From Emcibacteraceae bacterium (GTDB taxonomy: Bacteria > Pseudomonadota > Alphaproteobacteria > Sphingomonadales > Emcibacteraceae), in assembly GCA_021774795.1 (NCBI GenBank), contig JAJFIR010000053.1:402526-466525 (forward strand): 64,000 bases of DNA, written 5' to 3'. The stretch's first letter is position 1. Each line of letters begins with the position of its first letter. Below the pieces are notes generated by a model, which worked only from the letters and a program-made list of their open reading frames with translations, did not search any database and had not been told where the DNA came from. Shown in pieces: positions 16,371 through 25,298 of this stretch. Both the position numbers and the translations under genes were made by a program.

Positions 16371-17837
16371 TTGACAAAAAATTTGGGAAAAGTTTTAAGA
16401 AATTATGTTGATGGTGAGTTTGTCATAAGCAACCATAGTTTTAATAATATTAATCCGGTGAATGGTCAGATGGTGTGCAGGGTATCTGAAGCGGATAAGG
16501 ACATTGTAGACCGTGCCGTAAAGTCAGCAAGAAAAGCACTCCACGGCGAATGGGGGAATATGGATGTATCGGAGCGGTGTAAAATACTTAACGCTCTGGC
16601 GGATGAAATTGAAAGACGTTTTGATGATTTTGTCGCTGCGGAAGTTGCCGATACGGGCAAGTCCTATTCTCAAGTGAAGAATATTGATATACCGAGGGGT
16701 GCCGCAAACTTTCGGGTGTTTGCTGATCTCATAAAGACAAGACCACCACAATCATTTGAAATGGATACGGCAGATGGGAAAAGCGCGACAAGTTATGTTG
16801 TTAATAAACCTATCGGCGTGGTTGCTGTGGTGTCACCGTGGAACTTGCCATTACTTTTGATGACCTGGAAAGTCGCACCGGCACTGGCGTCGGGCAATAC
16901 TGTTGTGGTTAAACCTTCTGAAGAAACACCTTCGACGGCAACGTTGCTTGCGGAAGTAATGCAAAATGTCGGGGTTCCAAAAGGCATATATAACCTTGTT
17001 CATGGCTTTGGCCCCAATTCGGCAGGTGAGTTCCTGGTGGGCCATGAAGATGTCGATTGCGTTACTTTTACGGGTGAGTCAAAAACAGGAACCGCGATTA
17101 TGCAAAGTGCGGCACGAGACTTAAAACCTGTATCGTTTGAGCTTGGTGGTAAAAACGCAGCCATTATTTTTGCTGATGCAGATTTCGATGCCGCAATAGC
17201 TGGTACTGTTCGATCTGTATTCACCAATTGTGGGCAGGTATGTCTTTGTTCTGAAAGAGTTTATGTTGAGCGACCGATATTTGATAAATTCGTAGCCGCG
17301 TTAAAAGAAAGAGCCGAGGAAATTAAAATTGGCAGACCGCAAGACGGATCAGATATGGGACCTTTAATTTCCACTAAACATCGCAAAAAAGTACTTTCGT
17401 ATTTTTCTCTGGCACTCGAAGAAGGGGCGTCCTTAATAACAGGTGGTAAAGTGCCGGAATTTGGTGATGAGCGTGATAATGGTTCTTTTATTGAACCGAC
17501 AATTTGGACGGGTTTACCTGAAGATGCACGCTGCATTAAAGAAGAAATTTTTGGACCTGTTTGTCATATTGCACCATTTGATAGAGAAGAAGAAGTAGTT
17601 GGTTATGCCAACGATACCAACTACGGTCTCGCCGCGGCAATTTGGACAAAAGATAGCTCAAAAGCTGATCGTGTAGGACGTCAGATGGAGGTGGGTATTT
17701 GTTGGATAAATGACTGGTTCCTGCGTGATTTAAGAACACCATTTGGCGGCGTAAAACTTTCAGGTATCGGCAGGGAAGGCGGCATGCATAGCCTTGATTT
17801 CTATTCTGAGCCTCTAACTATTTGTGTAAAGCATTAG
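16371..17837 (+). CDS. 2-aminomuconate 6-semialdehyde dehydrogenase-like aldehyde dehydrogenase
   Basis: A 488-residue NAD-dependent aldehyde dehydrogenase. FELGGKNAAIIFADAD near residue 258 holds the general-base Glu, GQVCLCSERVYVERP near 287 holds the catalytic Cys, and EEIFGPVCH lies near 394. Within the superfamily it resembles 2-hydroxymuconic/2-aminomuconic semialdehyde dehydrogenases. Being co-directional with 3-hydroxyanthranilate dioxygenase, ACMS decarboxylase and a RidA-type deaminase, it most likely oxidises 2-aminomuconate semialdehyde to 2-aminomuconate. The start is TTG 16371 behind GGAG; no ATG fits the family N-terminus. Confidence 0.87.
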   Translation: MTKNLGKVLRNYVDGEFVISNHSFNNINPVNGQMVCRVSEADKDIVDRAVKSARKALHGEWGNMDVSERCKILNALADEIERRFDDFVAAEVADTGKSYSQVKNIDIPRGAANFRVFADLIKTRPPQSFEMDTADGKSATSYVVNKPIGVVAVVSPWNLPLLLMTWKVAPALASGNTVVVKPSEETPSTATLLAEVMQNVGVPKGIYNLVHGFGPNSAGEFLVGHEDVDCVTFTGESKTGTAIMQSAARDLKPVSFELGGKNAAIIFADADFDAAIAGTVRSVFTNCGQVCLCSERVYVERPIFDKFVAALKERAEEIKIGRPQDGSDMGPLISTKHRKKVLSYFSLALEEGASLITGGKVPEFGDERDNGSFIEPTIWTGLPEDARCIKEEIFGPVCHIAPFDREEEVVGYANDTNYGLAAAIWTKDSSKADRVGRQMEVGICWINDWFLRDLRTPFGGVKLSGIGREGGMHSLDFYSEPLTICVKH

Positions 17838-17845
17838 GAATTAGA

Positions 17846-18274
17846 ATGAGTAAAAACAGCGAAGTTATTGACGGAAAAGCCAGACCTCTTGGTGCTTATC
17901 CACATTTTAAAAGAGCGGGTGATTTTATATTCATTTCCGGCACCAGTTCAAGAAGAGCCGACAATAGTTTTGATGGTGTAACGGTCAGTGAAACCGGTAA
18001 GGTCACACTTGATATAAAAGCGCAAACTCACGCTGTCATTAAGAATATTGAGCAAACTTTGATCGCCGCAGGGGCCGGGTTGGCAGATCTTGTAGAAATA
18101 AGTACTTTTCTGATCAATATGGACGATTTCAAGGGATATAACGAAGTGTACGGCACTTATTTTGATCACACTGGCCCTGCGAGGACAACGGTTGCTGCAA
18201 AAGAACTGCCACATCCAAATTTACTGATAGAAATAAAAGCAATAGCGTTTGCACCTAAAACGGAGGAAAGATAA
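17846..18274 (+). CDS. RidA family protein, probable 2-aminomuconate deaminase
   Basis: From ATG 17846 (AGGA upstream) the protein has 142 residues, the normal RidA/YjgF size. It has the family features GDFIFISGTSS, a central VIKNIEQTLIAAGAGLADLVEISTFL, and PARTTVAAKELPHPNLLIEIKAIA with the conserved Arg. Trimeric RidA enzymes deaminate enamines and imines. Those encoded in 2-aminophenol and 3-hydroxyanthranilate operons act as 2-aminomuconate deaminases. It is flanked by the dehydrogenase 8 bases upstream and the dioxygenase gene, which it overlaps by one base. The specific assignment rests on operon context. Confidence 0.85.
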   Translation: MSKNSEVIDGKARPLGAYPHFKRAGDFIFISGTSSRRADNSFDGVTVSETGKVTLDIKAQTHAVIKNIEQTLIAAGAGLADLVEISTFLINMDDFKGYNEVYGTYFDHTGPARTTVAAKELPHPNLLIEIKAIAFAPKTEER

Positions 18275-18828
18275 TGACCGTCTTCAAACATTCCAGACCA
18301 TTTAATATTAATAAATGGATTAAAGAGAACCGAGAAAAGTTGAGACCACCTGTCGCAAATAAGATGGTTTTTGAAGATACGAATATGATTGTGATGGTTA
18401 TTGGTGGTGGTAATACAAGGGTTGATTTTCATGATGATCCCACAGAGGAATTCTTCTATCAGTTAAAAGGTGATATGTTATTGAAAGTTTGGGAAGACGG
18501 CGACGTTATAGATGTGGTTATCCGAGAAGGAGATGTCTATATGCTACCGCCTCATGTAAGGCATTCACCGCAACGACCTGACCCAGGTTCCATTGGCCTT
18601 GTTGTTGAGGGAGCCAGAGGACCACAGGATTTTGATGGCTTCGAATGGTTTTGTTTTAAGTGTAACCATTTGCTTCACCGCGTAGAGGTTAAAGTTAATA
18701 ACATTGTGGATGACCTTCCGCCACTTTTTGATGCCTATCATGAAAATATAGAGGCAAGAACCTGCGCGAATTGCGGCGAAATACATACGGGTAAAGGCAA
18801 GCCCCACGAAGGATGGGTGCAGTTATAA
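18274..18828 (+). CDS. nbaC: 3-hydroxyanthranilate 3,4-dioxygenase
   Basis: A 184-residue cupin dioxygenase of the bacterial type. The Fe(II) ligands are expected at His53, Glu59 and His97 in FHDDPTEEFFYQLKG and LPPHVRHSPQRP. The extra rubredoxin-like iron site is present as Cys127/Cys130 and Cys164/Cys167. It opens 3-hydroxyanthranilate to 2-amino-3-carboxymuconate semialdehyde, the substrate of the decarboxylase encoded next. The start codon overlaps the previous stop (TAATG). Confidence 0.95.
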   Translation: MTVFKHSRPFNINKWIKENREKLRPPVANKMVFEDTNMIVMVIGGGNTRVDFHDDPTEEFFYQLKGDMLLKVWEDGDVIDVVIREGDVYMLPPHVRHSPQRPDPGSIGLVVEGARGPQDFDGFEWFCFKCNHLLHRVEVKVNNIVDDLPPLFDAYHENIEARTCANCGEIHTGKGKPHEGWVQL

Positions 18829-18829
18829 G

Positions 18830-19825
18830 ATGAAGACTATTGATATTCATTCACATTTTTATCCAAATAACATCAAGAATTTAGATAGTAGATTTGGAGA
18901 AGGTATCTGGCCCGGATTTAGGAACGTATCTAAAACCAAAGGCATGATCACATATGATGGTGAGGATTATCGTCCAATTTATGATGCATGCTGGAATCCG
19001 GCGAGACGCATCGAGGAAATGGATCAATACTCTGTTGATGTTCAAATCATGTGCGCGACACCAATTTTATTTGCCTATGTAAAACCCGGTAATCAAGCAT
19101 CAGAATGCGCTGCGCTTATTAACGACACTGCGCTTGAAATGTGTTTTCATAATTCAGATCGTCTTAAAGCGATGTGTCAAGTTCCGCTTCAAGATATTGA
19201 CCTTGCTTGTAAAGAAGTCAGCCGTGCCATGAAGAGCGGCCATGTAGCCGTTCAGATCGGTAATCATGTTAAAGACAAAAACCTGGACGATGAAGGACTG
19301 ATTACCTTCTTGCAGCACTGCGCCGATATTGGTGCCCCGGTGCTCGTTCATCCTTGGGATATGATGGCACCGGAACGGATGCCAAAATATATGCTTCAGT
19401 GGCTTGTAGCAATGCCCGCTGAAACGCAACTCTCAATATTATCTCTTATATTGTCGGGTGGGTTTGAAAGATTACCCAGAAAGTTAAAACTATGCTTTGC
19501 CCACGGTGGTGGCAGTTTTGCCTATCTTATGGGGCGTGTGGATAATGCATGGAAAGAACGCGATATTGTTCGCAAAGATTGCCCAAATCTTCCGTCATCA
19601 TATATGGACCGCTTTTATGTGGACAGTGCCGTCTTTAGTGAAGATGCGCTTGATTTGCTTGTGAAATGTAGCGGAGCAGAGCGGGTCATGTTTGGCACTG
19701 ATTACCCCTTTCCACTTGGTGAAATTGATATGGGTGCGCTGGTGCGGGGCCATAATAATCTTACTGATAGTCAAAAATCTGCTATTTTAGGTGACAATGC
19801 TGCCGGGTTTTTTAATATTGACTAA
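18830..19825 (+). CDS. nbaD: 2-amino-3-carboxymuconate 6-semialdehyde decarboxylase
   Basis: This 331-residue amidohydrolase-2 member has the intact metal motif His7-x-His9, VHPWD near the middle, AHGGG near residue 224 and Asp291 in FGTDYPFPLG. These match the zinc ligands and active-site residues of ACMS decarboxylase. It removes the carboxyl group from the product of the preceding dioxygenase, steering the pathway away from quinolinate. It starts one base after the dioxygenase stop, so translation is coupled. Compare the relative at 263-1237, where the first His is replaced. Confidence 0.92.
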   Translation: MKTIDIHSHFYPNNIKNLDSRFGEGIWPGFRNVSKTKGMITYDGEDYRPIYDACWNPARRIEEMDQYSVDVQIMCATPILFAYVKPGNQASECAALINDTALEMCFHNSDRLKAMCQVPLQDIDLACKEVSRAMKSGHVAVQIGNHVKDKNLDDEGLITFLQHCADIGAPVLVHPWDMMAPERMPKYMLQWLVAMPAETQLSILSLILSGGFERLPRKLKLCFAHGGGSFAYLMGRVDNAWKERDIVRKDCPNLPSSYMDRFYVDSAVFSEDALDLLVKCSGAERVMFGTDYPFPLGEIDMGALVRGHNNLTDSQKSAILGDNAAGFFNID

Positions 19826-19853
19826 AGCTAACCGTTAAATGATTGGACAATTA

Positions 19854-20789
19854 ATGAGTTTCGAGTTTGTTATACCAGAAATAGTTGACCCTGATGGCGT
19901 TGATGGTTCCCCTCATCCAAGACGTGTTGATCCGCTTGGGGAGAAAGACCGGCAAGAAAAAGTCGTCGAGACCGAAGGTGAGCCTATCACGGATTTTCAA
20001 GGAAACAGTAACCCTTATATTGATTATGAAAGTGTTGATCTTCTTCTTAGTCTCCAACATCCCCGCTCAGAAGGATATGATGAAATGTGTTTCATTATTA
20101 TGGGGCAAGCGAAAGAACTTCTGTTTAAATCATTATATTTTGAACTTTATAATTTGCAGCTTCGCATCAAGGAAGATGACTTGCCCAATGCTTTTGTCAT
20201 CATGGATCGTTGCAAAAAAATTATAAAATTAATTGTCAATGTCTGGGAAGTTTTATCGACCATAAGAACGGAAGGGTTTAATAGTTTTCGCGATTATCTT
20301 AACGTTGCTTCGGGGCAGCTTTCTTTCATGTATCGCCATATTGAATTTATACTTGGAAATAAAAATCAGAAAATGTGTGATGCTCATAGCAACGTGCCTC
20401 ACGTTTATCCGGCAATCCTCAAAAATTTCTCGTCCCCCAGTATATATGATGATGTGATTAAACTGCTTCATAGAAATGGTTATGAAGTGGCCCCGGAATG
20501 TCTGGATCGTGACTGGACAGAAAAATATAAAATTCATGAAACAGTTGAGCAAGCATGGCTCAAAGTATATGCTGATCCAACCCCGGAAAATCAACTTTAT
20601 ATGCTGGGTGAGGGGTTAACTGAAATTGCTGATCTGGTATCTCAATATAGATGGCGCCACTTCGTATCGGTTGAAAGAATTTTAGGGTTTAAACCGGGGA
20701 CAGGTGGTTCAGCGGGCGTCGGTTGGCTGCGTCATGCCGTCGATCACAGGTTTTTTCCAGAACTATGGTCAATCCGCACGGAGTTATAA
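19854..20789 (+). CDS. kynA: Tryptophan 2,3-dioxygenase family protein
   Basis: From ATG 19854 (GGACAATTA upstream) it has 311 residues; an ATG at 19839 lacks a ribosome-binding site. Family signatures include HPRSEGYDEMCFIIMGQAKE, FRDYLNVASG with SFMYRHIEF, and RWRHFVSVERILGFKPGTGG, which holds the probable heme histidine and the GTGG loop. It would oxidise tryptophan to N-formylkynurenine. The N-terminal 45 residues are rich in charged residues and less conserved. Formamidase, kynurenine monooxygenase and kynureninase genes are absent from the window. Confidence 0.85.
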   Translation: MSFEFVIPEIVDPDGVDGSPHPRRVDPLGEKDRQEKVVETEGEPITDFQGNSNPYIDYESVDLLLSLQHPRSEGYDEMCFIIMGQAKELLFKSLYFELYNLQLRIKEDDLPNAFVIMDRCKKIIKLIVNVWEVLSTIRTEGFNSFRDYLNVASGQLSFMYRHIEFILGNKNQKMCDAHSNVPHVYPAILKNFSSPSIYDDVIKLLHRNGYEVAPECLDRDWTEKYKIHETVEQAWLKVYADPTPENQLYMLGEGLTEIADLVSQYRWRHFVSVERILGFKPGTGGSAGVGWLRHAVDHRFFPELWSIRTEL

Positions 20790-20807
20790 TTTCTAAAGGC
20801 ATAACAC

Positions 20808-22469
20808 ATGAGAAATATTTTAGGTTTAATAGTTGCACTATCTTTTTTAACTGGTTGTGAAGATACAGCAGAGAATGTGGAAACACCAGACAGGCCTAAT
20901 ATTCTTCTTATTGTTGCAGATGACCTTGGTTATACGGATATTGGTGCTTACGGCGGTGAAATACGTACACCTAATCTCAATGAATTGGCGGATAATGGCT
21001 TATTGCTAACAAATTTTTATTCTGCCCCGACATGTTCACCTACGCGCGCTATGCTGCTTTCCGGTACCGACCATCACCTTGCAGGACTGGGAACAATGGC
21101 GGGTGAATGGGATACCAATCAAGTAGGACAACGGGGATATGAAACTTACCTAAATCATGATGTGGTTTCGGTATCCAGTATATTGCAGGAAAGTGGTTAT
21201 AATACCTATATGGCAGGGAAATGGCATTTGGGTGCCGCTCCCGAATTGCAACCGCAAAGCAGAGGATTTGATAAATCATTTTCACTGATGCAGGGTGGTG
21301 CTAGCCATTTTGACGACCGGTCCGGCCTGGTTAACGGTATGAGTATCGATTATGTTGAGAACGGCGAAGCAGCGGTTTTGCCCGAAGATTTTTTTTCCTC
21401 GAATAATTATACCGATAAAATGATAGGCTATATAGAAGAAGAGCGTGAAGATGGTAGTCCATTTTTCGCTTACCTTGCTTACACGGCTCCCCATTGGCCG
21501 CTGCAAGTGCCAGACGAAGATCTGGATCTCTATAAAGGGCAGTATGACGTTGGCTATGAGCAGATACGGGAAGAACGCATCTCAAAGCTAAAAAGCCTCG
21601 GTATTTTTAGTGATGAAGCCCTAATCAATATGACACCGCCCTATATCTCGGCATGGGATCAGTTGACCCTTGAACAACAAAGAATAGAAGCGCGGAAAAT
21701 GGAAATATTTGCTGCTATGGTCGAAAATTTGGACCGCAATATCGGTCGGGTAATTGCTTACCTGAAAGAAACGGACCAGTATGACAATACATTCATAATG
21801 TTTATGTCAGATAATGGTGCCGAAGGAAATGACGTCGGTACGTTAGGGACAAATGAAGAATGGATTCCCGCAACATTTGATAATAGTCTTGAAAATATGG
21901 GCAAGGTAAATTCCTATATTCACTATGGTGCGCAGTGGGCGCATGTTGGCGTGGGGCCATTTCACGAGTATAAATCGTTTGTTTCAGAAGGCGGCATTAA
22001 AGTGCCTTCCATAATTCGCTATGGTGATTTATCTTATAAAGGGGTTATCGATCCCGCGCTAATGACTGTGAAGGATATTGCCCCAACATTGCTGGAGCTC
22101 GCAGATGCGCAGCACCCCGGTAGCACTTATAAAGGTAGAGATGTTTACCCAATTACCGGTAAATCAATATTGCCTCATTTGCGAAATCAAGCAGTAAGTG
22201 TTTATGGCCCCGAAGATGTAAATGGATGGGAACTTTTTGGCCGGCAGGCCGTTCGTCAAGGCGCATGGAAAATGGTTAAACAAGCACCGCCATACGGAAA
22301 TGGCGAATGGCAGCTTTATAACCTGGATGATGATCCGGCTGAGATGAATGATCTTGCTGCTCAAAATCCAGATAAGATAGCAACTCTGGAGGTTTTATGG
22401 GCAGACTATATCGCCAATAATAATATTATTCTGCCAATTAATGGTGAAAACCCATACGCATTGCCGTAG
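20808..22469 (+). CDS. Lipoprotein arylsulfatase (sulfatase family, Cys type)
   Basis: A 553-residue sulfatase with a signal peptide ending in the lipobox LTGC (Cys17). The calcium-binding start VADDLGYTD is at 36-44 and the formylglycine motif Cys76-SPTR is present. GKWHLG and DNGAEG are further active-site blocks. It hydrolyses a sulfate ester at the cell surface or in the periplasm, after conversion of Cys76 by an anaerobic or formylglycine-generating enzyme not seen here. It starts 18 bases after the tryptophan dioxygenase, so it may share its transcript. The substrate is unknown. Confidence 0.88.
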   Translation: MRNILGLIVALSFLTGCEDTAENVETPDRPNILLIVADDLGYTDIGAYGGEIRTPNLNELADNGLLLTNFYSAPTCSPTRAMLLSGTDHHLAGLGTMAGEWDTNQVGQRGYETYLNHDVVSVSSILQESGYNTYMAGKWHLGAAPELQPQSRGFDKSFSLMQGGASHFDDRSGLVNGMSIDYVENGEAAVLPEDFFSSNNYTDKMIGYIEEEREDGSPFFAYLAYTAPHWPLQVPDEDLDLYKGQYDVGYEQIREERISKLKSLGIFSDEALINMTPPYISAWDQLTLEQQRIEARKMEIFAAMVENLDRNIGRVIAYLKETDQYDNTFIMFMSDNGAEGNDVGTLGTNEEWIPATFDNSLENMGKVNSYIHYGAQWAHVGVGPFHEYKSFVSEGGIKVPSIIRYGDLSYKGVIDPALMTVKDIAPTLLELADAQHPGSTYKGRDVYPITGKSILPHLRNQAVSVYGPEDVNGWELFGRQAVRQGAWKMVKQAPPYGNGEWQLYNLDDDPAEMNDLAAQNPDKIATLEVLWADYIANNNIILPINGENPYALP

Positions 22470-22472
22470 CCA

Positions 22473-24176
22473 TTACTGCCAGGATTTTATCAGCTCGTCG
22501 TAACTCACTGTAATAGGATCAGGTTTTTCATTAGCGATTTTAGCTTTTGGCGCGCCGGATTGGGCCAGCCAATATTCCGCATCGCTTTCTTCGTTAAGCT
22601 TCGGGCCAAATTCACCTTGTACACCAGCCCGTTCCAGACGTCTTAGCAACCTATCTTGGGCAAAACACAAAGCATCAAGCGCTTCTTGTGCCGTTTTTTC
22701 GCCTGAAGAAGCGTCACCAATATTCTGCCACCATAATTGTGCAAGTTTTGGGTAATCCGGGATATTTGTGCCTGTTGGTGACCACTGTACACGGGCTGGC
22801 GAACGGTAAAATTCCACCAACCCACCCAGTTTCGAGGCACGATCAGTAAAGGATGGATGGTTTATTGAGCTTTCACGAATGAATGTAAGGCCTAAATGGG
22901 ATTTTTTTACATCAACTGTTTTGGACGTAACAAATTGCGCATAGAGCCACGCAGCTTTCGCCCGGTCATCAGGAGTGGATTTCATCAACGTCCATGAACC
23001 GGCATCTTGATAGCCGATTTTAGTGCCGGGTTGCCAATAAGCACCGTGGGGAGATGGTGCCATACGCCATTTGGGTGTTCCATCGTCATTGACCACAGGA
23101 ATATTGTTCTTAACCATATCGGGTGTAAATGTCGTGTACCAGAAAATTTGCTGCGCGATATTTCCTTGGGCCGGAACGGGACCCGCTTCCGAAAATACCA
23201 TTCCTGCGGCAGCGGGCGGTGCATATTTCTTTAACCAATCCACATATTTTTGAAGCGCATAAACCGCCGCCGGGCTGTTGGTTGCGCCGCCGCGCGCCAT
23301 GCACGATCCGGTTGGTTGTGAATTTTCATTGACGCGCATGCCCCATTCATCCACGGGCAGGCCGTTAGGCTCTCCTTTATCACCCATACCGGCCATAGAC
23401 ATCCATGCATCGGTAAACCGCCAGCCAAGGGACGGATCTTTTTTTCCGTAATCCATATGACCGTACACTTTTTCACCGTCAATTTCCCGACCTGTGAAAA
23501 ATTCTGCGATGTCTTCATAAGCAGACCAGTTTACCGGAACCCCAAGATCATATCCGTATCTGGCTTTAAAGTCGGACATGTTTTTTTCCTCGGTAAACCA
23601 GTCGTATCTAAACCAATACAGATTGGCGAATTGCTGATCAGGCAGCTGATATAGCTTACCGTCGGGTCCTGTCGTGAACGAAGTACCAATAAAATCTTCA
23701 AGGTCTAGTTCCGGGTTTGTGACATCCTTACCAACACCAGTCATCCAATCGGTAAGGTTGCGGGCTTGTTGATAACGCCAATGAGTGCCGATAAGATCTG
23801 AATCGTTAATATAAGCATCATAAATATTTTCACCGGATTGCATCTGGGTCTGAAGTTTTTCGACGACATCCCCTTCACCAATTAGATCATGTGTGACTTT
23901 TATACCCGTGAGTTCCGTAAAAGCAGCAGCAAGGGTTTTACTTTCATATTCGTGGGTGGCAATTGTTTCAGAAACAACCTTTATTTCCATTCCTTTAAAA
24001 GGTTCCGCCGCTTTGATGAACCAGTTGATTTCACTTTTTTGTTGATCTTTTGACAATGAAGAAGGTTGGAACTCGGCGATCCATTTATCGGCAGTTGCAT
24101 CGTCAGCCAACACGCTCGCACCGGATAACATCAATAGTGTTAATATTCCTGTGCTGATTTTAAGACCATATTTCAT
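22473..24176 (-). CDS. ABC transporter substrate-binding protein (GlpV-like)
   Basis: Starting at ATG 24176 (GGAG upstream; a longer frame begins at 24209) the protein has 567 residues, with a signal peptide ending near SVLADD. It is much longer than ordinary sugar-binding proteins, as in the GlpV glycerol-binding protein of rhizobia. WYTTFTPDMV and FVTSKTVDVKKSHLG are typical of the family. It is the last gene of the operon with two permeases, a small membrane protein and two ATPases. Glycerol is the known substrate of the prototype, but neither glpK nor glpD is nearby, so another small polyol or compound is possible. Confidence 0.82.
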   Translation of the reverse strand: MKYGLKISTGILTLLMLSGASVLADDATADKWIAEFQPSSLSKDQQKSEINWFIKAAEPFKGMEIKVVSETIATHEYESKTLAAAFTELTGIKVTHDLIGEGDVVEKLQTQMQSGENIYDAYINDSDLIGTHWRYQQARNLTDWMTGVGKDVTNPELDLEDFIGTSFTTGPDGKLYQLPDQQFANLYWFRYDWFTEEKNMSDFKARYGYDLGVPVNWSAYEDIAEFFTGREIDGEKVYGHMDYGKKDPSLGWRFTDAWMSMAGMGDKGEPNGLPVDEWGMRVNENSQPTGSCMARGGATNSPAAVYALQKYVDWLKKYAPPAAAGMVFSEAGPVPAQGNIAQQIFWYTTFTPDMVKNNIPVVNDDGTPKWRMAPSPHGAYWQPGTKIGYQDAGSWTLMKSTPDDRAKAAWLYAQFVTSKTVDVKKSHLGLTFIRESSINHPSFTDRASKLGGLVEFYRSPARVQWSPTGTNIPDYPKLAQLWWQNIGDASSGEKTAQEALDALCFAQDRLLRRLERAGVQGEFGPKLNEESDAEYWLAQSGAPKAKIANEKPDPITVSYDELIKSWQ

Positions 24177-24199
24177 TTCATTCTCCAAAAAATACTCAT

Positions 24200-24478
24200 T
24201 TAAACCCATTTAAAAACCGATGCTGCATATCCTAAACATACAGCAAGCGCGCCCCAAACTGGTGCGCCGAAAAATGCGAGCCAAGCAAGACATATAAAAG
24301 CGGAACCAAGCAGGCTGATAAATAGCCTGTCTCCGGGTGTAGTCTCTATTCTGAGAATACCCACTCTCGGTGCTTGTGGTGCTTTTATGCTCCATATGAT
24401 CATAATAACAATCATGAAGGCAATTGATACAAAGAATATCATTGTTGGCGTTGTCCAACCCATCCATGATAAATCCAT
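24200..24478 (-). CDS. DUF2160 small membrane protein (GlpU-like)
   Basis: From ATG 24478 behind GGGAG the protein has 92 residues with three hydrophobic segments (about 8-30, 48-66 and 70-88). It matches the small DUF2160 membrane protein found in GlpSTPQUV-type glycerol transport operons. Its position between permease and binding-protein genes is the same as there. Its molecular role is not established. Confidence 0.8.
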   Translation of the reverse strand: MDLSWMGWTTPTMIFFVSIAFMIVIMIIWSIKAPQAPRVGILRIETTPGDRLFISLLGSAFICLAWLAFFGAPVWGALAVCLGYAASVFKWV

Positions 24479-24491
24479 TTGGTTGCTCCCT

Positions 24492-25298
24492 CTATACCCG
24501 GCCCAGGGCAAAGCCCTTGGCGATATGATTGCGTACGAAATAGATGACCAAAGCACCTGGTACGATTGTTAAAACTCCCGCCGCGGCAAGAACGCCCCAA
24601 TCAAGTCCTGATGCCGATACGGTGCGTGTCATGGTTGCGGCGATTGATTTGGCATCTACAGACGTCAGCGTACGGCTTAATAGTAATTCAACCCAAGAAA
24701 ACATAAAGCAGAAGAACGCCGCAACACCGATACCGGAAGCAATCAGCGGCATAAATATTTTTCTAAAGAAAGTAAAAAATCCGTAGCCATCGATATATGC
24801 TGTTTCGTCTATTTCTTTTGGTACGCTTCGCATAAACCCTTCTAAAATCCAAACGGCGAGCGGTACATTGAATAGTGTATGGGCGAGTGCTACTGCTATA
24901 TGAGTGTCAAACAGGCCGACGCTTGAATATAGTTGAAAGAATGGTAGGGCAAAAACCGCAGGAGGAGCCATTCTGTTGGTAAGTAGCCAGAAAAATAAAT
25001 GTTTATCACCCATAAATCTATAGCGACTGAAGGCATAGGCTGCTGGTAGCGCGACGCTGAGGGAAATAACCGTATTCATAACAACATAGGTGATTGAATT
25101 TAAATAACCGCCGTACCAGCTTGGATCAGTGAAGATTACAATGTAATTGTCAAATGTTAGTTCGTTAGGCCAAAGTGAAAATGTATTTAATATTTCCTGA
25201 TTGGTCTTCAAGCTCATATTAATCAACCAGTAAATAGGCAGCATTAAAAACAGAATATACAAGATCATTACAAGAGCGGATGTATTAATTTTCATCAT
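24492..25298 (-). CDS. ABC transporter permease (GlpQ-like, MalG type)
   Basis: The 268-residue inner-membrane permease has six predicted membrane helices and the cytoplasmic coupling motif DETAYIDGYGFFTFFRKIF near residues 182-200 (the EAA loop that docks on the ATPase). It overlaps the upstream permease gene by 4 bases. It forms the channel with the GlpP-like partner. Confidence 0.88.
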   Translation of the reverse strand: MMKINTSALVMILYILFLMLPIYWLINMSLKTNQEILNTFSLWPNELTFDNYIVIFTDPSWYGGYLNSITYVVMNTVISLSVALPAAYAFSRYRFMGDKHLFFWLLTNRMAPPAVFALPFFQLYSSVGLFDTHIAVALAHTLFNVPLAVWILEGFMRSVPKEIDETAYIDGYGFFTFFRKIFMPLIASGIGVAAFFCFMFSWVELLLSRTLTSVDAKSIAATMTRTVSASGLDWGVLAAAGVLTIVPGALVIYFVRNHIAKGFALGRV

